Source: Globodera rostochiensis
Taxonomy: Eukaryota > Nematoda > Chromadorea > Rhabditida > Heteroderidae
DNA: 64,000 nucleotides
Assembly (NCBI GenBank): GCA_018350325.1
Contig: JAEVLN010000009.1
Location: 2,253,388-2,317,387, forward strand
Direction: 5' to 3'
This document shows positions 1-11,807 of the stretch, piece after piece. Positions within the stretch are counted from its first letter, which is position 1; each line of letters opens with the position of its first letter. The notes under the pieces were generated by a model that saw only the letters and a list, made by a program, of their open reading frames with translations, did not search any database and was not told where the DNA came from. A program made the translations under genes and the position numbers.

Positions 1-974
1 CCTAATTAACCAAAACTAATCGAATAACAATGTTCGAATTTTGGTAAATAAAAAAAAATTGTTGCCTAAAATTTTATTTTGCATTTTTTTCGTTTTTTTC
101 TAAAAATGCTTTTTTATGAAATAAGGAAAAAGGACAAAAATAAATAACGGCATACAATTCCGTCCATCCCTGTCCCACTCTGGTTAACAACGACGATGAC
201 AGTCATCCGATGATGGCAGTAGCGGCGCTTTTGTCGAGACGAAATTCTCGATCAAACGCTCAACAAAATTTAATTGAGCTTAGCCCTCAGGCAAAAATAA
301 AATGCCATTTTTAAGGCTTCATAGTTTTGGTGCAATTAAAGAAAGTCAAGTTGTGGCGCCATGGCAAGACGGTGCAGAACGAGCTGGAGATGACCAATTT
401 GTCCGTCGAATGGTCACAAATGACAAAAAATAAATTTGAATAATTTTAAAGAATTTTTTGTGCCGATGCATTGGCCGGCCGGCCATATCAGTGCTAACAA
501 TCTCTGTGACAAAAAAGTGATCGGAATGCTGTGATTGGATGATTCTACCTTCCGTTTTTCCAAAATGGATGGGAAATTTGTGCATTTGTCATCGGACTTC
601 ACCAACCGGCCTCCGATTGGTCCGTCCATTCAATCACTTTCCCCCCATCCATCGGATTCATCCAAAATTTGACAATCCTTTAACACAAAATTTATTATTA
701 AATAAATTAATTGAATTAAATTTCGCAAATGAAATTGCTCATAATAAACGTCTTTTTTCATTTAATTGCCTTGAAGGCTTTTGCTGTCCCCGGAGGGTAA
801 TTATTAAAATAATTAATATTTAAATAAATGAAATATTTAGGCATTTTTCGGAGAATGCCACGTGGGGTGAATGTAAATTGGAGAAAAACGGCCTTTTTAA
901 GCTCGAAAAAGGATGCAAAACGTATTTTTTGGGGTTTTCAATAATTTTATTAATTAACAAATTAATGCTTTTAG
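1..974. other. No supported gene; scattered open segments
   Basis: AT-rich sequence with short open segments. One plus-strand stretch near 350-430 reads like amphipathic coding sequence in one frame, and another near 570-680 reads Ser/Pro-rich, but neither has a start or convincing splice partners. They may be exons of a gene extending left of the window. I assign no product. Confidence 0.3.
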
Positions 975-1662
975 CCTTCAAATTTGCTACAAAAGCGAAT
1001 TGGCGGGCAAATTGGCTACCGGAACTTCAAAGTTTGGTGGGCGATTTCGATTGGGAAAGCGTGTGAATGAAAGGCCTCTTTCTGATTGTGCCGGAGTTGT
1101 GGCACGTAATGAATGGCATGCCCTGAACGTCTCCAAAATCAGTGACAGAATCTTTACGATTCAGTCGAGGTGAGTCGTATTTTGGCATAAATTGTTAAAC
1201 GGTTTATAATTTAAGCCTTGGACTTGATGGACAATTCAATTCCGTTTTCGACATTAAGCCGAACGACTTTATTGAGGCAATGAACATCTCCAAAGGTTTT
1301 GGACAAAGTTTTTATCATTTTTAATAATATTTTAAAGATTTTGGACCGATTGAAACGGACTTTCTAAAGACGCTGCATTTGGGGGCATTTATGAAAGATT
1401 TCGATGGAATGGCATTTCGCATTCTGGCACTGGACCTTCTTTCATCCATCGGACAAAATGGCACCGGATTGTGCAAGATAAGGGTCCGAATTTGTACTTT
1501 AAGGGGCTAATGATTCCTCAAATGGTTTCCCGGCAAATGTTTCAAATTTGTGCTGAACTTTTCGAAACTCCTTATGAATTTGGGAGAGACAAAATTTTAA
1601 TCTGTTTTCGGAAATTCCGGAGTATTAGGCCATTATTGAGGTTTCGTCAAGGCATCATTTAA
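975..1662 (+). CDS. Unrecognised multi-exon gene, partial
   Basis: Three exons join in phase: 975-1169 (after TTTTAG, donor GTGAGT), 1216-1295, and a last exon to the stop at 1662. The last exon has two possible acceptors, 1338 and 1370. Only the 1370 acceptor opens a long frame, about 98 codons, containing GIYERFRWNG and HRTKWHRIVQDKG. The 1338 acceptor gives a different frame that stops near 1517. The first exon contains LSDCAGVVARNEWHAL. No start codon or signal peptide was located, so upstream exons are missing. I do not recognise the family. Two competing frames could mean alternative splicing or a decaying gene. Confidence 0.4.
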
Positions 1663-1850
1663 AAGTTTCCAACGGTCGAACGACAGATCACCAAACGAAA
1701 CATTTCGACAAAATTTCTGCAGATTAGGACATCTTCTTAACAAATTTTTAAAATTCTGACCAAAAACGTACACAAAATTTATGCCACGAATTTTCTAAGG
1801 GGGGGGGGGGCATGCCTAACAGTCAGTCCCACTTTTGGAAAAATTAGTGC

Positions 1851-2557
1851 ATGGACTGGGAGCCCGGCACGAATACCACCACACTGGACTGGGAGCCCGG
1901 CACGACAACTACCATAACACCAACAACAACACCACCAACCACCAAAACGACGACGATGTCAACACCCACAACAACCACGGTGCCGGGGCCTCCGCATTTC
2001 TGCAAACGAGCAGTGGAAACTCCAAACAAAAATAAAACTTTTGGACAAAAATGCCCCAACGGAGAGCAGTTCTGCTATTTGTTCAACTGCTCTTCAGGTG
2101 TTAAAAAATAATTTTATATACATGCTAATGCATTTGGGGTCACAAATTCAAATTTTAAAGCAACAATGAAAAAAGTTCACGCGTTTTCCCGACTTGCGCA
2201 CACATTTATCTTAGTTCGATTTGTCTCGTCTTGTCTCGTCAAGAACTGTCGATTGATACCAAATTTGTGGAGATTGGACCCCCCCCCCCCAACAAAATCC
2301 AAAATTGACGCAACATTTAAATTTGTGGCCCCAAAACGGGACAGTACCACCACAATACATTTTTTGTATAATAAATTTATTTAAAGCGACAAATCCAAAC
2401 AACCGCGCCACCGAATGGGGCTGCATAGCGGAGCAAAACATAAAAATCTGTGTGAAAAAAAGTTCTGAATATGGATTTGTGTTGGGCAAAGATTCTTGCT
2501 TGTGCTCCGTTGGCATCCAGAACACAAATGTTCACCCAAAGCAAATGCGTCTGTCCG
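1851..2557 (+). CDS. Thr-rich linker plus Cys-rich domain, partial secreted protein
   Basis: Exon 1851-2097 starts after a possible acceptor (AAATTAG). It encodes two copies of DWEPGT, then a Thr/Pro-rich mucin-like stretch, then a domain beginning FCKRAVE. It is joined in phase 1 (donor GTGTTA) to exon 2387-2557. Together they carry the Cys pattern C-x(16)-C, QFCYLFNC, EWGC, IKIC and SCLC, which resembles small nematode three-finger (Ly6-like) ectodomains. That family call is an inference from spacing only. The second exon ends at a GGTAGT donor in phase 1, so a further exon may follow. If it is read through, a stop comes at 2574. ATG 1851 is the first in frame, but no signal peptide precedes it, so an upstream exon is likely missing. 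Confidence 0.5.
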
Positions 2558-3724
2558 GTAGTTTTTTGTCTTAATTATTAACCAAAATAAAATTTAAATT
2601 TATTTCATTCTTATAAACTAATTCCAATCAAAGATTTTGTAACAAAATCATGCACACAAAATTTGCCTGTCCGATATATCCGGGTCTTCTTAAAAACACA
2701 AAATTTTGAGCAAATTTTCTATAAATTAGTCCACTGAAGAAAATTATGTCGAATTTGTTTGGTACGTGCAGTGTTTATTTATGATGTTGAGAAAATCTTT
2801 TAAAGTATGATTTGATCCATTAAGAACTTCGATCAAAACTTCAAAATTGAATAAATATTATAATTTCTCCAGATTAGTCCCGGCCAGGGGTGCTCTTAAT
2901 TACGAGTTACGGATTACTTAAATTACGGGGTTTTTGGCTGTTACGAGGACCAACAAAAAAGCGTCATTTCCTAAATGTATACCTAAATCCCAAGTAGCAA
3001 AAATTTTGCAATTTTGAAGCTTAGAATGCCTGTTAATCTTGGATGCCGGATTGGGCCGGATATAATTATGGATGTGCATCCAAAACACGAATAATTTAAA
3101 TGATAAATATTTATTAATTCAAATAGATTTCCAAATTTAAATGATAAATATTTATTATTTAAAACAGATTTCCAAAGTAAAATGATAAATATTTCTTAAT
3201 TTAAACAGATTTCCAAAATCATACGGCATTATCATTTGCAAGCCGTAGCATGCGTCAATTCAAATCGGGCGTCCTTGTGGTCATTCTGCTGATTGTTTGT
3301 GGGGTGGGTGTTACGTTTTCGGGAATCAATTTATTCTAAATAAAATATTGAAGGGTTTTCTACAATTGCACATGGGGGTTTGATTGATTGATTGATCTCG
3401 TGATCGAATGAAAACGCCAGATTCCCATTTTTAAAATTTAATTATTTTCATTTATATCAAATTGTGTTATGTTTTTAAATGGTTTAATTAACTTTTCGTT
3501 CTAATTTTAAGTATAATTACTATGTGGCGGATTTTTGCGGGAGTAAGAAATAAGACTGGGACTTGACCTCAAGACCCAAAAAACGCTAGAAATTTCTCGA
3601 ATCGAGACTCTCGAATATCTTTACTCATAAATACACAGAATAAATTTTTGAATAACAAATTGTATTCATTATGGCTGTGTAAATCAGCTTGGCCGATCAC
3701 TTTAAGCTTCGGCACATTCATCGC
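2558..3724. other. Intergenic, AT-rich
   Basis: No open frame I can support. It contains a three-copy tandem repeat (annotated separately), a short GC-containing patch near 2880-2950 (AGGGGTGCTC) that may be a transposon end, and an ATTGATTGATTGAT run near 3380. Confidence 0.5.
3089..3215. repeat. Three-copy ~42-bp tandem repeat
   Basis: Three imperfect units share AAATGATAAATATTT followed by AGATTTCCAAA. They are entirely AT-rich and non-coding. Confidence 0.75.
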
Positions 3725-4408
3725 TCATTTCTTTCCATGGCACTGGTGACAATGGCGGCAATCGTGTCGATGGCAAGGACAATGGTGGCAATGTCCCCCA
3801 CCATGGCCATCAGCTTCACCTACAGAATAGAAAATATAATTATAAGAATTAAACATAATTAGGTGTATAAATAAATGATCGGTACTAATCAGTTTCAGTT
3901 TTGAGCCAAAACGGGGCTCTTAACTCATCCACGACAAAATATGGCATTGTTATGACAACTTTCTTAAGGAATTTTCAATACAATTTTTTTTGAGAATTTT
4001 GCTTTACTTCTTCTTGAGGAGAGGGTCGGCGGTGCCGATAGGCGCCGCTGAGAAAATTTGAATTTTTTTACTCAATTTGTTAAGAGATTTGAAACAAAAA
4101 CTTGAAATGTATAACAAGGAACACTATTTTCCAAGTTCTAAAATTGGCAAAATTACAGCAAGTGTGGAAATATGGCAAAATAAAATATGCCAAATTGTCC
4201 AAAATAATGGCATTTGCCATAAAAATAGGCAAAATTGAGGGCCCTAAGCCGAAAACTTACGGAGAGCGCGGAAGACGGGCGAGGCGGCCTCGTTCGGCTC
4301 CCCAAAAGCATCGGCCGCATTTTCTGGGCCTTTTTGTGCATTGTTCAGCCCAACCAAAGCAAACAGAGCAATTAACAGAAAAACAGCGACAAAACGAAGA
4401 GGGGTCAT
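3725..4408 (-). CDS. Small secreted His/Cys-rich protein
   Basis: Two exons: 4261-4408 (ATG at 4408, donor GTAAGT) and 3725-3819 (acceptor CTGTAG), joined in phase 1 to give 80 residues. Residues 1-24 are a clear signal peptide with an Ala/Leu/Val-rich core. The middle is a short Ala/Glu-rich spacer. The last ~30 residues alternate His and Cys (HCHHCPCHRHDC, then CHQCHGKK), so the mature peptide is a likely metal-binding or disulfide-rich secreted product. I recognise no named family. The other frame of exon 2 is also open and hydrophobic, but the phase of exon 1 selects the His/Cys frame. A TATA-like TTATAAAAG lies upstream near 4570 on the minus strand, and a three-copy repeat separates it from the start. 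In a plant parasite this could be a gland or cuticle secretion, which is speculation. Confidence 0.6.
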
Positions 4409-4418
4409 TTTGTTGAAG

Positions 4419-4542
4419 TTTTTTTTCCGTGGATTTTCAGTAATTTTCGGAGTTTAAATGAAGTTTTTCGGTAGATTTTCAGTAATTTTCGGAGTTTAAA
4501 TGAAGTTTTTCGGTGGATTTTCTGTAATTTTCGGGGATTAAA
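4419..4542. repeat. Three-copy 42-bp repeat upstream of the His/Cys-rich gene
   Basis: Units share GATTTTCAGTAATTTTCGG and GTTTAAATGAAG. The array lies immediately upstream of the minus-strand ATG at 4408, in the position of 5' UTR or promoter. Confidence 0.8.
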
Positions 4543-4609
4543 TGTTTGAGATTAGTGAAATTAGCGTGAGCTTTTATAAGTTTGCTCTGCTCTAATCAAA
4601 TGTATGACA

Positions 4610-6329
4610 CCAATTCATCATTATTTTGTTTTTTATTGTAATTTGCCGAAAATTATCATTTAATCAACAGATCAAAGTAAGCTTTTAGTAAGCATCTTTA
4701 CATTTTATGCTCCCTGTTTAATGAATAGGTAATAACATTTTATTGGCCGTCGTTCGCCCCATCATCAAATTTAACCTTTCCTTTCCAACTGCTGAAATTC
4801 GCCAAATTACTACATTTAAAAATATTCTTTTCAATCAAGAGTAGAGTCATACATATGATGCATTTTTGATGACAGTCGCGTTGTTCAAAAATGAATAAAA
4901 ATCTATGATTGATTCAAATAATGTAAAAAAATGGTGAATGTTTTTAGAAGCCGGGAAAATTTTTTTCAGATAACCAGCAGGCGTGCTCACGGATACGAAT
5001 TTTCGAATCCGTCCGCCTTCAATGCCTCGCCTAATTCTCACCGGGCTATAGAAATGGAAAAAAACCAAAAAATAAACACCAATAGTGGGGGGGGGGGGGA
5101 GCATCAATATCCGGATATCTGTCCGCGGATAATCGTCTGATTAAAATTAAATCGGAATTGAAAGCTTAGCAAGAAAATGACAATTAAATTTGTTCAATGA
5201 ATAAATTTTATAATTTCTTTCAAACATCTTTTAATGATTAAAATTTAACAAAACTCGACCGATTAGAAATTTTTTCTGCTGTTTTTTTGCTCATTGTATT
5301 TCCTAAAATAGAGAACTACCCCCCGGGGAGGGGGGGGGAGGGTTGAAAAATAGAATCCTCGGGAATTCTCTTTTAGGAAATATGTTTTACCCGAGACTGG
5401 AGCCATACAGCTCTTTCTTTGAGCTTCGAGCGTCTTTTTTCAGCATAACAACAACAAAAAAAAGTTCCATTTAACCAATTTGTGAGTAAAAAGATTTTTT
5501 TGAAAAAAAATATAAAACTTTTTAATGTTAAAACCATTTTTTTTTACCAATTTTTGACACAAAGCCAAAATGTTTTTGGCTTTTCTGGACAACAACTTTT
5601 TTATTTTCTCCCACAGCCCCCCCCCCCCACTTTCCACTTTGTCGCATCGCTCTCGTGCTCTAGAGTTGGCGCCGGGAGCGGGATCCCGACCTCCCGGTTG
5701 TTGAAAATCTGAATCCCGGATCCCGTCCGGTCCGGCAAGGCAGGGCATGTTGGTCCCGATCCCGGCCTTCACGGGCCTGGTCAATTCCAGTCCCGTTTCA
5801 TGTGGATATGCCCACTTTTTATTGAGAGCACATCAGCAGCAGAGTAGTTTAAAAAATGCCACAAAATTTTTTTTTTTGCAGAATGCCTAAAAAATATAGC
5901 CAATGCAAAAATTACGCCTCCGCACGTCCTCCATCGACAAATTGATAAATGCAATAATTGTTTTTGGCGTTAACCAGCTGATGACGAGCTTCCGGCGCCA
6001 TCTCATGCCAACAGAGAGAGTTGGCCACAATGCCAATCATTTTGGGCCATTTTTTGGAGGAGGTGCGCGGGCATGCCCAACCCAAATCCCAGCGAGGGCT
6101 GATCAATAATAAATAGCAATCATAATTACATTTAAACCCACATTTATATTATAAACATTATTATTTTTTTCTATTTATAAGGCTCTAAACCCCATTATTA
6201 TTGGTCTCGTTTAATTTTTTGTCCCTGTTCTTGATTAACTGAACGTTTTGAATTCCATATCAATTGGGGGACCTTTTGAAAATTGGTGAATTTCTGAACA
6301 ATTAATTGAGCAAATTATTTCATTCAAAT
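4610..6329. other. Intergenic
   Basis: No supported gene. It holds poly(G)/(C) runs near 5089, 5325 and 5618, a GC-rich patch at 5660-5790 made of CCCGG-type low-complexity sequence, and one transposon-like end near 4978-5115 (CAGGCGTG plus ATATCCGGATAT), related to an element near 17409. An open stretch at 5900-6110 is open on both strands and was not accepted as coding. Confidence 0.4.
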
Positions 6330-9300
6330 ATGATTGAACTCTTCACAATGCTTCTGCTTGTTTTGAGCGCATTTGAAGGTTGGCACAACAATAAATTATT
6401 TAAATAAATTTAAATACTAAAATTCAGTTGGCCAAATGATGGATTTGGGCAAAAATTCGGTGCCGGCTGTCCCGCAACAACAACAGGCACAAATTTCGCA
6501 GGCCTCCAGCTCATTTTTGAGCCAATTGGCAACGAATGACCGACATGCATTTAAGGGAGAAAATGGCGGTAAAAGAAATTCAAAGTTTTAAAAATAATTT
6601 TGCTTTTTTTAGATACCGCAATGATCTCATTTGAATCAAAAAAGTGAAAGTTTATATATTTATTTTTAAAATAAATATTTATTTAAATTCTTGCTTTCCT
6701 TAATAAAATTAATCTTTAAGAGCATCATCCATTGAGAATGAGCGCAAATTCAAAAATCTAAAGCAAAAGTCATCGACTAAAAGAGGCATAAATGTGGGTA
6801 GACGAAAGCTGTTTCAACAAAAAAGAAAAAGCAAGAATATGGGACAAATTGAGAAGAATGGGCTATCACGAGTTGGTGTTTTCATGTAAGTGATCAGAAA
6901 CACCGAAAATTTGCAATAATAATTTCAATGGACAGAGTTATTAAAATTACAAATTTTAAACAAATTTATAATCCATAAAGCCCCAAACGTCGGGTCTGAT
7001 CATGATCTGATTCTGATCCGACGGTCAGATCACCCTCCTAATTGTTTGCCCCTGGTTGCTCATTGACGGAATTTCACAGATTCTACGTGTTCATGATAGT
7101 CAACTTGATCGTCCCCCAGGTGCCACAGGACATGATGATCCGTAAGCAATTTTATATTTTTATTATTTATTCTAAATATTGACAAATTATTTCTTTTGTT
7201 AATTGGGTGAGGAAAAGTAAAAATAAATCAAAATAAAAAGCAACGATTTGGCTCAATTTGATGTCGGATTTGCGATCAGCATTTCTTTCCTCCTTTGAAA
7301 GCCTAAAATTCAATTTTTTAATTAAAAAAGGACCCTTTTTTTAATAAAATCTTCAAAAAATGTTATAAGTGCTTTTAAAGAAATGGCTTAAATATTAAAA
7401 TAGAACCCTTGTTCGTACCTAAAAATTTATATGGACTTAAAAGTTCTGATCGATTTGATCTGTTCCGTTGTCCTTTCACTGTCATCTGATCGGTCGGGTG
7501 ATATGGTCTATTCTGATCGAAAATCATGTCCAATAATCATTTTTTAAAAATAAATTTTAGGCTACAACAATCGTTTTGTGCCAATCGAGCAGGAATATGT
7601 TCGGTGCCAACCATTGAAACAAACATCCGATCACCCCGACGGCGGCAATCAATGCGAGTTCGCCCTGGACAAAATGGAGGTGAATGCGCAGCAACCAAAC
7701 ATGGAAATTTGGGCCAAGTTGACGGATGGCAGTGGTAAATATCGAAAGCTGGGACAACAGGTGGGTGGAATGCCAACATTGAAATTAAAATGTATTTTTT
7801 AATCGGTTAAATAATTTTTAAAATAAAGGCAAAATAAATTCAAATAATTTATATTTAAATAAATGTAAAAATTGAATAAAAGTAATTTTTTTGTTTCTTA
7901 ATCATCCAATAAGCAACAAAAATTCAATTAAAATAAAACAAAATGTTGGAATGAAAATAATTGTCTAAATTTAGACTATCGCTCATTGTTCACCCGAGGA
8001 TTCCTATTTATTTTGTGAAAGAACACTGGAGATCGGGCCTGATCAGATTGATCAACTGCCGCTTATGTCCATCGATGCGGCGGCGTTCGATGCAATTGAA
8101 GCCGATCACGGAAGACACCTCAATGCTCTTCCGCGTTATCCGTTTGGACCAATGCGTAAGAATTCCAATTAATATTAATTTTTGATTGATTTGAATCTAA
8201 TTCTCGTCTGTTTGATCATCTGACACAATTAAATGAAAATTATAAGTGATCAAATTATAGTGGTCACATTCAATGAAAATGCCAAAGTTTTTAGCTCATC
8301 TTTAGATTTGCCCAAAGGAATAAGCCTGAAAATTTTTAAAATTATCATTTTAAATACAACGTTAAATAACAAAAATTATTGTAATTAATGCTAAAAGCAT
8401 TATCAAAACTTGAAAATGTTTAATAGAGAAATTTAAATAGAGTGTTAACCTTATTTTAATCCAATTTTTCTAAGCCTTTAATTATAATTAATGAGGAGAA
8501 CAAATTTGTAAATTTTTAAACAAATTTATACAAAATAAATTGCTAACTTATCCCCAACAAAATTTAATATTAGAGTTCAGACTTGAAGACCGATCGAAAT
8601 TATTGAAAATTTCAAAAAATCTAGAATCTCTAAAATCTCGATAAAAATTAACCGATCAAGATTCGTTCGAGATCACAGAAAAATCTCGAAAAAAAAATTT
8701 CAAAAAATCTCAGTAAAAAATTCGTCGATCAAGATTCGAACGAGCCGATCATTCCGATCTCTATTCAATATGCACAAAAATTGGTGTTACGTTTTCAGCG
8801 GTGGAGCTTGTGGTCCAAAATGGGTGCAATCATGACATTTTTTTGGGCAATAATCCGAACGGAGGCTATATTGTCCTGCAGCCCGGGTTGGTTGGTGTCA
8901 CGAGTTTGGCAAACGGTGTGCAACAGCTGTGGGCCGACACGGACTGCAAGCAGGTTGGTGGGCGCTAAAACGCGGCGGTGATCACCGAGACCTCATATTT
9001 CCGGCAACGGCTGTTCCTCTGCTCGGGAAATTGGGACATTCCTTCTCCCGAAGGTCTCCGAGTTCCGAGATTCCGCCCTCTGACTCTCGACATTCCCGCC
9101 ACCGAGGGGTCAGGGTCTCCGACTCCCGACATTCCAACCCCCGAGGGGTCGGGGTCTCCGACACCCCGACATTCCCTCTCCCCCGAGGGGTCAGGGTCTC
9201 CGACACCCCGACATTCCCGCCCCCGAGGGGCCAGGGTCTCCGACACCCCGACATTCCCGCCCCCGAGGGGCCAGGGTCTCCGACTCCCGGGTCTCCGTCT

Positions 9301-10006
9301 CCCGACATTCCCGCCCCCGAAGGGTGAGGAACAATCCCAAAAACAAAGTATGACCAAATATTTTTTATTAACACAATTCTTTTCACAGACATCGTGCAAC
9401 TATGAAAACTTTACGTCTCTAAATTCACTCGCGATGTTCAACGTGGACAACAACTTTTTGCACTCTTACGCAGTCAGGTACGACCGGGGCTTCAACATGG
9501 GCATCAGCATCGAAGTGCCAAACTCAAATTGCCGCAAAATTGTTTTTAATGAGAACATGGCCAACAATTTGTATTACGAAGTGCCCAAACAGATGAGGAC
9601 GAACAATCGCGTACGTTCTGTTTTGTGTCGGTTCGCGCATTTTTAAATGTTTTACGCTTTGGGCACTATGCCAAAAACATTTTTTTGTTTTTACAGAAAA
9701 GTAAAGTGCAAGGTTTCTGTGATGCATTCCGCGATCTGCAGTGTTGCAATCGTCAACAAGCTGGTCAGCAAGTGTGCAGCCCTGCGAGCGATTGGCCCCA
9801 GGATGCGGTTGATGGGTATAAAAAATTTTTTTTTTGTTTAAAGTTGGCATTTAAATAAACAATGGCACAATGCCAGGTACCGTGCCATGTATCGTCTAAT
9901 CTCCAACAACCAGAACATCTACGGACTTAATGTTGTAAATGTGTGCCATGGAGCCAAGCACGTCCATGTCGGATTTTGCACCAACAATGTGAATTATAGA
10001 AACTGA
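6330..10006 (+). CDS. Membrane-linked protein with C-terminal thaumatin-like domain
   Basis: Eleven exons keep frame throughout: 6330-6378, 6428-6568, 6612-6642, 6721-6885, 7080-7141, 7561-7760, 7975-8155, 8799-8953, 9389-9610, 9697-9815 and 9877-10006, giving 484 residues. Residues 1-16 are a signal-peptide-like hydrophobic start. Gln/Ser-rich and then strongly basic segments follow, then a hydrophobic segment at about 123-140 (VGVFIFYVFMIVNLIVP) that fits a membrane span. Residues ~142-276 are a Cys-containing region I do not recognise. From residue 277 to the end is a divergent thaumatin-like fold: VELVVQNGC, QQLWADTDC, SLAMFNVD, ISIEVPNSNC, QCCN, a 'W..DAVDGYRAM' helix and a terminal VCHGAKHVHVGFC. 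Each motif has a counterpart at the same position in the second thaumatin-like gene (61737-62853). Classic thaumatin-like proteins are short secreted defence or glucan-binding proteins, so the membrane-linked N-terminal half is unusual. A fusion of two adjacent genes by my model cannot be excluded, though all phases fit. Confidence 0.75.
8571..8763. mobile_element. Short hAT-like MITE in an intron of the thaumatin-like gene
   Basis: 193 bp starting TAGAGTTC and ending GATCTCTA. It is flanked by near-identical 8-mers (TTTAATAT left, TTCAATAT right). The interior is made of AATCTCG/GATCGA-type low-complexity repeats. Confidence 0.55.
9030..9325. repeat. GC-rich ~38-bp minisatellite in an intron
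   Basis: About seven units built around GACATTCCCGCCCCCGAGG and GGTCTCCGAC, lying inside intron 8954-9388. It is open in several frames on both strands because of its composition, but it is not coding. Confidence 0.85.
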
Positions 10007-10374
10007 CACTCCGATGATTGTTGTTGTTGTTTTGTTGAGCGATGGAAGACGAAAAACGCAGAATTTGATCGATCCGATATTTTTGTTCAAAGCATATCGA
10101 AACTACAAACTGACCCCCCCCCCCAGTATTCCTCAGAAAATGCTTTAAATATTATTTCATAATTATGTGCTTGATTACAGATATTTCACAATTTTTGGAA
10201 AAAAATGCAATTTGATAATAACCCCAAGCAAAATAGTAATTTATTTGCCTACAATAGGGCAACAATTCTAAAACAAACTCCAGAAAATTTGAAAATTTAA
10301 AAAAGATGAAAGGATTGTTTATGCATTTTTGCAAAAATGCCAACAATCTTGTTGCTGCTTTCTCTGCTCTAAAG
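10007..10374. other. 3' flank of the thaumatin-like gene
   Basis: No gene. A C13 run near 10111 is followed by ATTCCTCAGAAAAT. The same poly(C) junction follows the duplicated exon fragment near 19235, so this flank was copied together with the exon. Confidence 0.5.
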
Positions 10375-10970
10375 AGAGGAAGTGGAGAGAGTGCATGTAA
10401 ATGTTGGAGGAAGGAAAAGAAAAGAGTGTAAAACGAGAGAGTACACATTGGAAGACCGATTTCTCTCTACTCAAATGCAACCCATCGACAAATTTTTCAA
10501 CCAAATGCCTCCATCATATAAAAAGGAATGCTGTGAAGGGGCAAGCGGGACTCAGTTCTGTCAGTGTCTGACAACGCTCTGGGAAAGCGAGCGGGCAAAT
10601 GGTTGGGCGGGCGGAGGCCAAGCAGCGGCTGTGCACGGCCGGGGACCCCCAACAAAACCACAAACTAAACACACCAAACAAACAAACACAAACAAAACCC
10701 TCTCTATAACGAACACTCCACTCCACCGCCCTGGTGGTTGTGGTGTGGCCCGCGGAGGAAGACTTCCCCCCGGGGCAAATAAAAGGGGAAGTCGATGGAG
10801 GGGTGCGCCGGGCACAATAGCGCATCGGGGCCGGTTCAGTCCCCGGACTGAGTCGGTCTGGAGGAAGGAGGCCTCCCCTTGAGGGAGGAAATTGGGTACA
10901 ATCCCCCAGTGCACAAAGCAAACGCCGCTTTCTTGGCCGATGAAGCGGTTGAGTCCCCACCTTTTTTTTA
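10375..10970. repeat. ~600-bp dispersed repeat, copy 1
   Basis: Shares extended similarity with 11560-13290 once the element at 11808-13021 is removed. Shared landmarks are CATGTAAATGTTGGAGGAA, ACCAAATGCCTCCATCATAT followed by AAAA (TATA-like), GGAGACTTCCCC-type hairpin sequence, GGAGGCCTCCCC, and GCTTCATCGG on the reverse strand near the end. It ends near a run of T (10963-10970). There is no credible protein. It may be a transcribed non-coding unit or a transposon fragment. Confidence 0.6.
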
Positions 10971-11042
10971 AAAATTCAGAACATTTACATTATTTTTTTT
11001 TTTAATGGATGCTAAAATTAATTAATTTTAAGCAATCAAAAT

Positions 11043-11465
11043 TAGAGTTTGGATTGAAAAAGCCGGGCCCGGGGTACCCGGATTCGGAGCTTTCAGCAAA
11101 TAATATAAAAAGTCACTTTTAAGCGCGGAATTCCGATTTCCGACATTTTTGGGGTCGGAATTCCGAGTTCCGAGTTCCGAAAAATGTTGAGGTCGCCGGA
11201 GCCCATCCCTGGTTTGTACGTTTTCTGAGCGAAATTTTAGTGCTGTTTTTGCGGCGATTAAAATTTTTTTTTGAAGGTGAGGGCGGGTGGATTCGGCGGC
11301 GCCGATAGGCTCTGTCAAAAAAAATTTAAAAATTTTGTCTGTTGAAAATTCAACCAGAATTTCAAATTTTTGCCCGGGTCAAAAAATCCGATTTAGTCCG
11401 GGTTTTTCAAAAAAAAATCACCCGGATCAGAACTACCCGGGCCCGGTCCGTGCTGCTGAGCTCTA
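11043..11465. mobile_element. hAT-like MITE, 423 bp
   Basis: Ends TAGAGTTTGGA and GAGCTCTA. Near the ends are GCCGGGCCCGGG and its counterpart CCGGGCCCGG. Flanking 8-mers are ATCAAAAT and ATCAAAAA. The interior includes the dispersed CGGCGGCGCCGATAGG hairpin. Confidence 0.55.
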
Positions 11466-11807
11466 ATCAAAAATGTTTGATATGTGTTTAAAATTTGTAC
11501 AAAATCTCCTCAACTTCCAATTGCTCCCCCCACACCATGGGTGCACTCTCATCGCTCTGCCTGTGCATTGGCGAGAGATAGTTCATGTAAATGTGGGAGG
11601 AAAGAGATAGAAACGAGTGTAAACGAGTGATCGTGCGTTGGGAAGAGCACTTTCTCTACTAAAATGGAAACCATCAACAAATTGTTCAACCAAATGCCTC
11701 CATCATATAAAAGGGCAGTCACGAACCCGAGTGTTCGTGGGTTCAACAGCTCAGTTGGGAAGCGCACCAATTGGTGAGCGTGCGCGGAGGCCAAGCGCGG
11801 TGTGCAC

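Noticed and set aside
5903..6109. Overlapping 64-68-codon frames on both strands
   Set aside because: No splice partners, signal or family motif; both frames are plausible by chance.
8929..9646. Frames of 130-220 codons over the GC-rich repeat
   Set aside because: Repeat composition in an intron of the thaumatin-like gene. The real exons 8 and 9 use the flanking frames with good splice sites.
10382..10960. Frames of 117-166 codons on both strands
   Set aside because: Not conserved in the second copy of the same repeat (11560-13290), so unlikely to be protein-coding.
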